A stretch of 14,074 bases of DNA from Clostridia bacterium. Lineage in GTDB: Bacteria; Bacillota_A; Clostridia; Christensenellales; Borkfalkiaceae. The translations under genes were made by a program, and so were the position numbers. The stretch spans positions 1-14,074 of the forward strand of contig RYWC01000013.1 in NCBI GenBank assembly GCA_003979335.1. The letters are read 5' to 3'. Below, one piece after another: positions 11,638 through 14,074 of the stretch; within the stretch, counting starts at the first letter, position 1; the number at the start of each line of letters is the position of its first letter. The notes beneath the pieces were generated by a model. It searched no databases, had not been told where the DNA came from, and was given only the letters and a program-made list of their open reading frames with translations.

Positions 11638-11964
11638 TTCGGAACTTTTTGTACTGATTTTTCAGTTCGGGGTGCTTATTTTCGGCATTCGGAACTTTTC
11701 TCGCCGCGCGTTCGTTTTATATGCTCGCGCATTTTTATCAAAACTTTGATTTGCCATTTCGGAACTTTCTTTCCCGATGCGATTGTGAGAAATTTTTCGA
11801 TTTTGTCCCTGTCCATTCTTGCCCCACTCGGTTTGTCATTTTCTTGCGCTCATTCTACCGCCATTTTTTGAAAAGCGCAACCTTTTTTCGGAACTTTTTT
11901 CAGTGGAGGGTTGAAGTACACCCGGACTATACCTGCACCGTACCTACTCGCTGGTCGGAACTTT
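11638..11964. repeat. Five direct repeats of TTCGGAACTTT
   Basis: TTCGGAACTTT occurs at 11638, 11688, 11758 and 11887, with a fifth copy at 11954 (GTCGGAACTTT). All are in the same orientation, at spacings of 50, 70, 129 and 67. Outside the shared core the flanks differ. The region has no confident gene, so a DNA-binding site array, replication iterons or a repeated regulatory element are possible. Confidence 0.8.
11676..11816 (-). CDS. Possible 46-residue basic protein
   Basis: A short frame giving MDRDKIEKFL, then TIASGKKVPKWQIKVLIKMR and a basic tail EHIKRTRGEK. It has protein-like helical periodicity and a strong positive charge, and would suit a small DNA-binding protein. The ribosome site is weak (GTGGGG). 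Two of the repeats fall at or inside its 3' half, which argues that the DNA has another role. Treat as tentative. Confidence 0.28.
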   Translation of the reverse strand: MDRDKIEKFLTIASGKKVPKWQIKVLIKMREHIKRTRGEKSSECRK

Positions 11965-12679
11965 GCTCGTTGTATCCCAACCACTCTCTTATTATTATCT
12001 GAACCGTATGTGTGCTATGTGTGAGCAATGGCTTGTGTTGTGGTGCCCCGACTGTTGCGAAATCGAAATGGCGAACAAGATTAGGCGAGGCGGTGCAAAG
12101 GCTCGCTCGGCGTTCCGTTCTCGGTTTTTTGCTCGAAAAAGTACCCCCGCCGCCGTGCTTGCGTGTAAAGTGCTTTACTTAATGCGTTATTATGTAAAGC
12201 CCTTTGACGACGGGCGGCGCGTTGTGTGGCTCTGGGGCTGGGGCGGTGCTCGGCGGGGTCTTCACGCAAAACAAACGCAAACGACGACGGGCGCGGATAA
12301 AATAAAAAATTTTACTTTTTAAAATGGTGTTTTAAAAAATGAACAAGCGCGGCGGGGTCTGCCGCCTCTGCCCTTTGTGCCGCCGCCCTTCTGCCTTTTG
12401 CCTTGCCTGCCTTTTTTATTTCTGTTTGTCTGTTTTGGTTGTCTGCTTTTCGCTTTTAATGGTTGCGGGGTTTGCTGGGGTCTTGCCTTGCCGGGTGCTG
12501 GGTGGCTGGTCTTGTGGTTGCCTTGTCTGCTGTCGTGGTTGCTGTTGTTGTGGTGCTTGGTGTGGGTCTGCTCTGCCTTGCTATATGTTTATAACTCTTT
12601 TAATTTGTTTGTGTTTTCTTCTCTGGTGCTCTGGGTGCTTATATTAAATAAAATATTATACTTAAAAAGAAAAGAAAAT
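11965..12679. other. Long stretch without a confident gene
   Basis: I find no frame here with a convincing start, ribosome site and protein-like composition. A plus-strand frame ending at 12322 contains CAMCEQWLVLWCPDCC but then becomes a G-rich translation. Plus frames at 12339-12685 are Leu/Cys/Trp-rich products of G+T-rich DNA. The GTAAAG palindrome cluster at 12165-12200 is the only clear structure. The GC content and strand skew rise sharply from about 12340. Confidence 0.5.
12165..12200. promoter_or_regulatory. Three-copy GTAAAG palindrome cluster (operator-like)
   Basis: GTAAAGTGCTTTAC (12165-12178) is a perfect palindrome, and its right half also pairs with GTAAAGC (12194-12200) through GCTTTAC-T-TAAT, a GCGTT centre and ATTA-T-GTAAAGC. 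Three half-sites in alternating orientation look like a binding site for a dimeric regulator, or a cruciform-forming element. No promoter is obvious beside it. Confidence 0.5.
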
Positions 12680-12726
12680 AAATAAAAGAAAAGAAAAGCC
12701 CGCAAACGGTTTTAAACGCTCGCGGG
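12680..12726 (-). terminator. Intrinsic terminator of the 13960-side transcript
   Basis: On the minus strand CCCGCGAGCG pairs along all ten positions (two G-T pairs) with CGTTTGCGGG around an 8-base TTTAAAAC loop. It is followed by a T-rich tail, CTTTTCTTTTCTTTTATTT. It would end transcripts coming from the genes at 13604-14030. Confidence 0.75.
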
Positions 12727-13603
12727 GTTGTTTTGCCTTGTTTTGGGGGTCTGTATATGGTAGGGCGCGCCGCCGCTGGTATGGGTTGCGCCTGCTGTTG
12801 GTGGCTTGGGTTGTGTTTGTTTGGGTCGCGGGGTGCTGGGTGTGGTTTTGGGTGCTTTATGGGGTGCGCCGCTTCCGCTCTTTTATTTCCCTTTAATATT
12901 TTCGGCGCGCTCTTTTTCGGTGGGGTCTGATTCCGTGCGGCTTGGCTCTGCTGTACTCTGCCCGCCGTGCTTGCCCTGTCTGGGGTCGGTGTTGTGGTGC
13001 TTGGGTTAGCCCTTGCCGCTTTTCCCTTTTTCACTTGGGGCGGATCTGCTCGGCTGGGGTTGGTGTTTTTCTGTCTTGGCTCATGGCTGGGCGGTTGCGT
13101 TCGGCTCTGCTCTTGCTCTGGTGGTGTTGCGTGATTCCTGACGGCTGACGGCTGCGGGCTTGCTCTGGGTTTACCCTTTGCGGGTTTGCTTGTCGGCTCT
13201 CTGCGTGGCTCTGGGCGGGTGCTTGTTCTCTGTTGGTGTTGTAGGGGTCGCCGGGTGCGGCGGTTGCCCGCTGCGGCTCTTCTGGGCGCGGTGCTCTCAT
13301 TCTCTCGCGCTCTCTGCCTTTGGTGGCTCGCTGGTAGGGCTGACGGCTTGCGCCGGGCTGGGCGCGCTCTTACGCTCTCACGCTGGGCGGAGGCTTGGCG
13401 GGTCTGTTGTCGTTCGGTGGTCGTCTGTTTTTGGTTGCCTTGTTTTGGTGGTCGGCTCTGGCGGTGTTTGGTTGCGCCCTGACTGACTGCAGAAAAATTG
13501 CGCCGCGCTCGCTGGGTTTGGCTGGTCTGCTTTACCTTTGCGGGCGTGGCGCGTTTTGTCTTTTATTCTCTTTTTGTCTGCTTGTGCTGACTTGGGCGGG
13601 CGG
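12727..13603 (-). other. T-poor stretch of uncertain coding status
   Basis: The minus strand is nearly free of T, so stop codons are rare and open frames appear in several phases without needing selection. Frames at 13701-13378, 13300-13031 and 13034-12639 give Pro/Ala/Gln/Arg/Thr-rich, disordered sequence (for instance RAPRPEEPQRATAAPGDPYN). One hint of reality is that the second frame's TGA overlaps a GTG (GTGA) opening the third. Against it, the third frame's hydrophobic end is just the terminator tail translated. It could be a long 3' untranslated region, decayed disordered genes or a replication-related skewed region. A G-quadruplex-capable run lies at 12823-12852 on the plus strand. Confidence 0.5.
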
Positions 13604-13960
13604 TTAGGTCGTCGCGGGGTCGTCGGTGCTCTCGCTGTCGTCGTTACCGTTACCGCCTGCGCCCTGCTGGGCGGGCTGAAGCGTATTGCTGGCGGGGTCA
13701 TAGTCGCGGCGGAGGTCGTCGCCCTGTTCCATTCTGACGGCGGCGCGCCGTATTACCTCGGCGGGCTTCATTCCGTGCGCCTTAAAAATTCCCGTGATCC
13801 GCTCGGCTTCCGTCTTTGGTAGTGTGGCCGCAACGTTTTTAAAATTTTGCTTTTGCTGGGTTGCCTTGCTTTGGCGGTTGCGGTCTTGGTATGCCTTATC
13901 CGCTTTAATCTGCGCCGCGCTGCGTGTCGGTTTTCCTGTGCTGGCTGTTTGCTTGCTCAT
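13604..13960 (-). CDS. Small protein with a ribbon-helix-helix-like core
   Basis: A 118-residue protein. The basic, disordered N-terminus (residues 1-38, Lys/Gln/Arg-rich) is followed by NFKNVAATLPKTEAERITGI (39-58), FKAHGMKPAEVIRRAAVRME, and an acidic Gly/Asp/Ser-rich tail from about residue 80. A short strand followed by two helices, the second as PAEVIRRAAV, is what a ribbon-helix-helix or CopG-like DNA-binding domain looks like. Similar short proteins are common on Bacillota mobile elements, sometimes linked to copy control. An AAGGAGG lies about 11 bases before the ATG, a convincing start. It overlaps the small upstream gene by 56 bases in another frame. Confidence 0.7.
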   Translation of the reverse strand: MSKQTASTGKPTRSAAQIKADKAYQDRNRQSKATQQKQNFKNVAATLPKTEAERITGIFKAHGMKPAEVIRRAAVRMEQGDDLRRDYDPASNTLQPAQQGAGGNGNDDSESTDDPATT

Positions 13961-14030
13961 TGTCGCGCCGTGCCTCCTTGCGCCCTTTTTCGCCGTCTGG
14001 CGGGCTGTTCGGGCGGGTCTGTTCTGTCAT
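13905..14030 (-). CDS. Short charged leader-like ORF
   Basis: A 41-residue frame (MTEQTRPNSPPDGEKGRKEA, then a polar tail) with an excellent GGAGG seven bases before its ATG. The product is hydrophilic and disordered. Its 3' half overlaps the start of the ribbon-helix-helix-like gene in another frame, and that gene's ribosome site lies within it. It may be a leader peptide coupling translation of the downstream gene, or the start of a real small protein. Confidence 0.5.
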   Translation of the reverse strand: MTEQTRPNSPPDGEKGRKEARRDNEQANSQHRKTDTQRGAD

Positions 14031-14052
14031 AATCAAACCTCCGCGCCGCTTG

Positions 14053-14068
14053 CCGCCCTTGCGGGCGG
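14053..14068. promoter_or_regulatory. GC-rich hairpin before the last gene pair
   Basis: A perfect CCGCCC/GGGCGG stem with loop TTGC lies just upstream of the GGAGG site of the gene starting at 14030. It has no T tract. The window ends six bases later, so it may belong to a leader hairpin or the end of a preceding gene. Confidence 0.35.
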
Positions 14069-14074
14069 TCAAGG

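Noticed and set aside
12339..12685. Plus-strand frames giving Leu/Cys/Trp-rich proteins that resemble membrane proteins
   Set aside because: They are what any G+T-rich strand translates to. There is no ribosome site, two overlapping frames look alike, and every credible gene is on the other strand.
12639..13034. Minus-strand frame ending in a hydrophobic, membrane-like segment
   Set aside because: The hydrophobic tail is the translation of the terminator hairpin and T-rich run at 12680-12726, and the start is a GTG without a ribosome site. The T-poor sequence explains the open frame.
13378..13701. Minus-strand frame overlapping the end of the ribbon-helix-helix-like gene
   Set aside because: It has no ribosome site and a Thr/Pro/Arg low-complexity product, with about 100 bases overlapping a better supported gene.
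1..14074. CRISPR array or insertion sequence
   Set aside because: No regularly spaced repeat-spacer units, transposase motifs or terminal inverted repeats with target duplications are visible. The only repeats are the short motifs reported.

Overview
The window reads as part of a temperate phage, prophage or related integrative element from a low-to-mid GC Bacillota (probably gut Clostridia-type) host. The evidence is a long run of tightly overlapping small genes, two YopX-family proteins, an ASCH-domain protein, phage-style tRNA genes and a 3' tRNA-Ser remnant typical of an attachment site. Every convincing protein gene is on the minus strand. The first 19 bases are a Tn5/Nextera mosaic end, so position 1 is a raw contig end.

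Reading the minus strand in the direction of transcription: (1) 14030-13604, two small genes, then a T-poor stretch of uncertain coding status ending at a terminator near 12700. (2) 12680-11590, no confident gene, but five copies of TTCGGAACTTT and a GTAAAG palindrome cluster. (3) 11584-10842, a two-gene unit ending at a terminator (10757-10710). (4) 10707-10326, an odd tRNA-like cluster: a degenerate tRNA-Lys, a tRNA whose 3' half precedes its 5' half, and a tRNA-like fold on an extended terminal helix, closed by a terminator at 10288-10253. (5) 10192-2723, about 14 genes with mostly ATGA/GTGA/TAATG junctions, ending in a Ro60-like TROVE protein, the RNA ligase RtcB and a 69-aa protein. (6) A strong promoter at 2705-2675, about 560 nt of hairpin-rich noncoding DNA, then tRNA genes Glu, Gln, Asn and Thr. 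(7) Four small genes, including a possible Tad1-like anti-Thoeris sponge and a Cro/Xre-type regulator. (8) A tRNA-Ser 3' fragment, probably att.

The most interesting theme is RNA handling. TROVE (Ro60/Rsr) and RtcB are neighbours in known bacterial rsr-Y RNA-rtcBA operons. Here they sit on a mobile element beside tRNA genes, tRNA-like RNAs with extended helices, and a structured noncoding region with its own promoter. I infer a mobile RNA repair or quality-control module with candidate Y-like RNAs. The protein identifications are solid; the RNA part is a hypothesis from base pairing read by eye.
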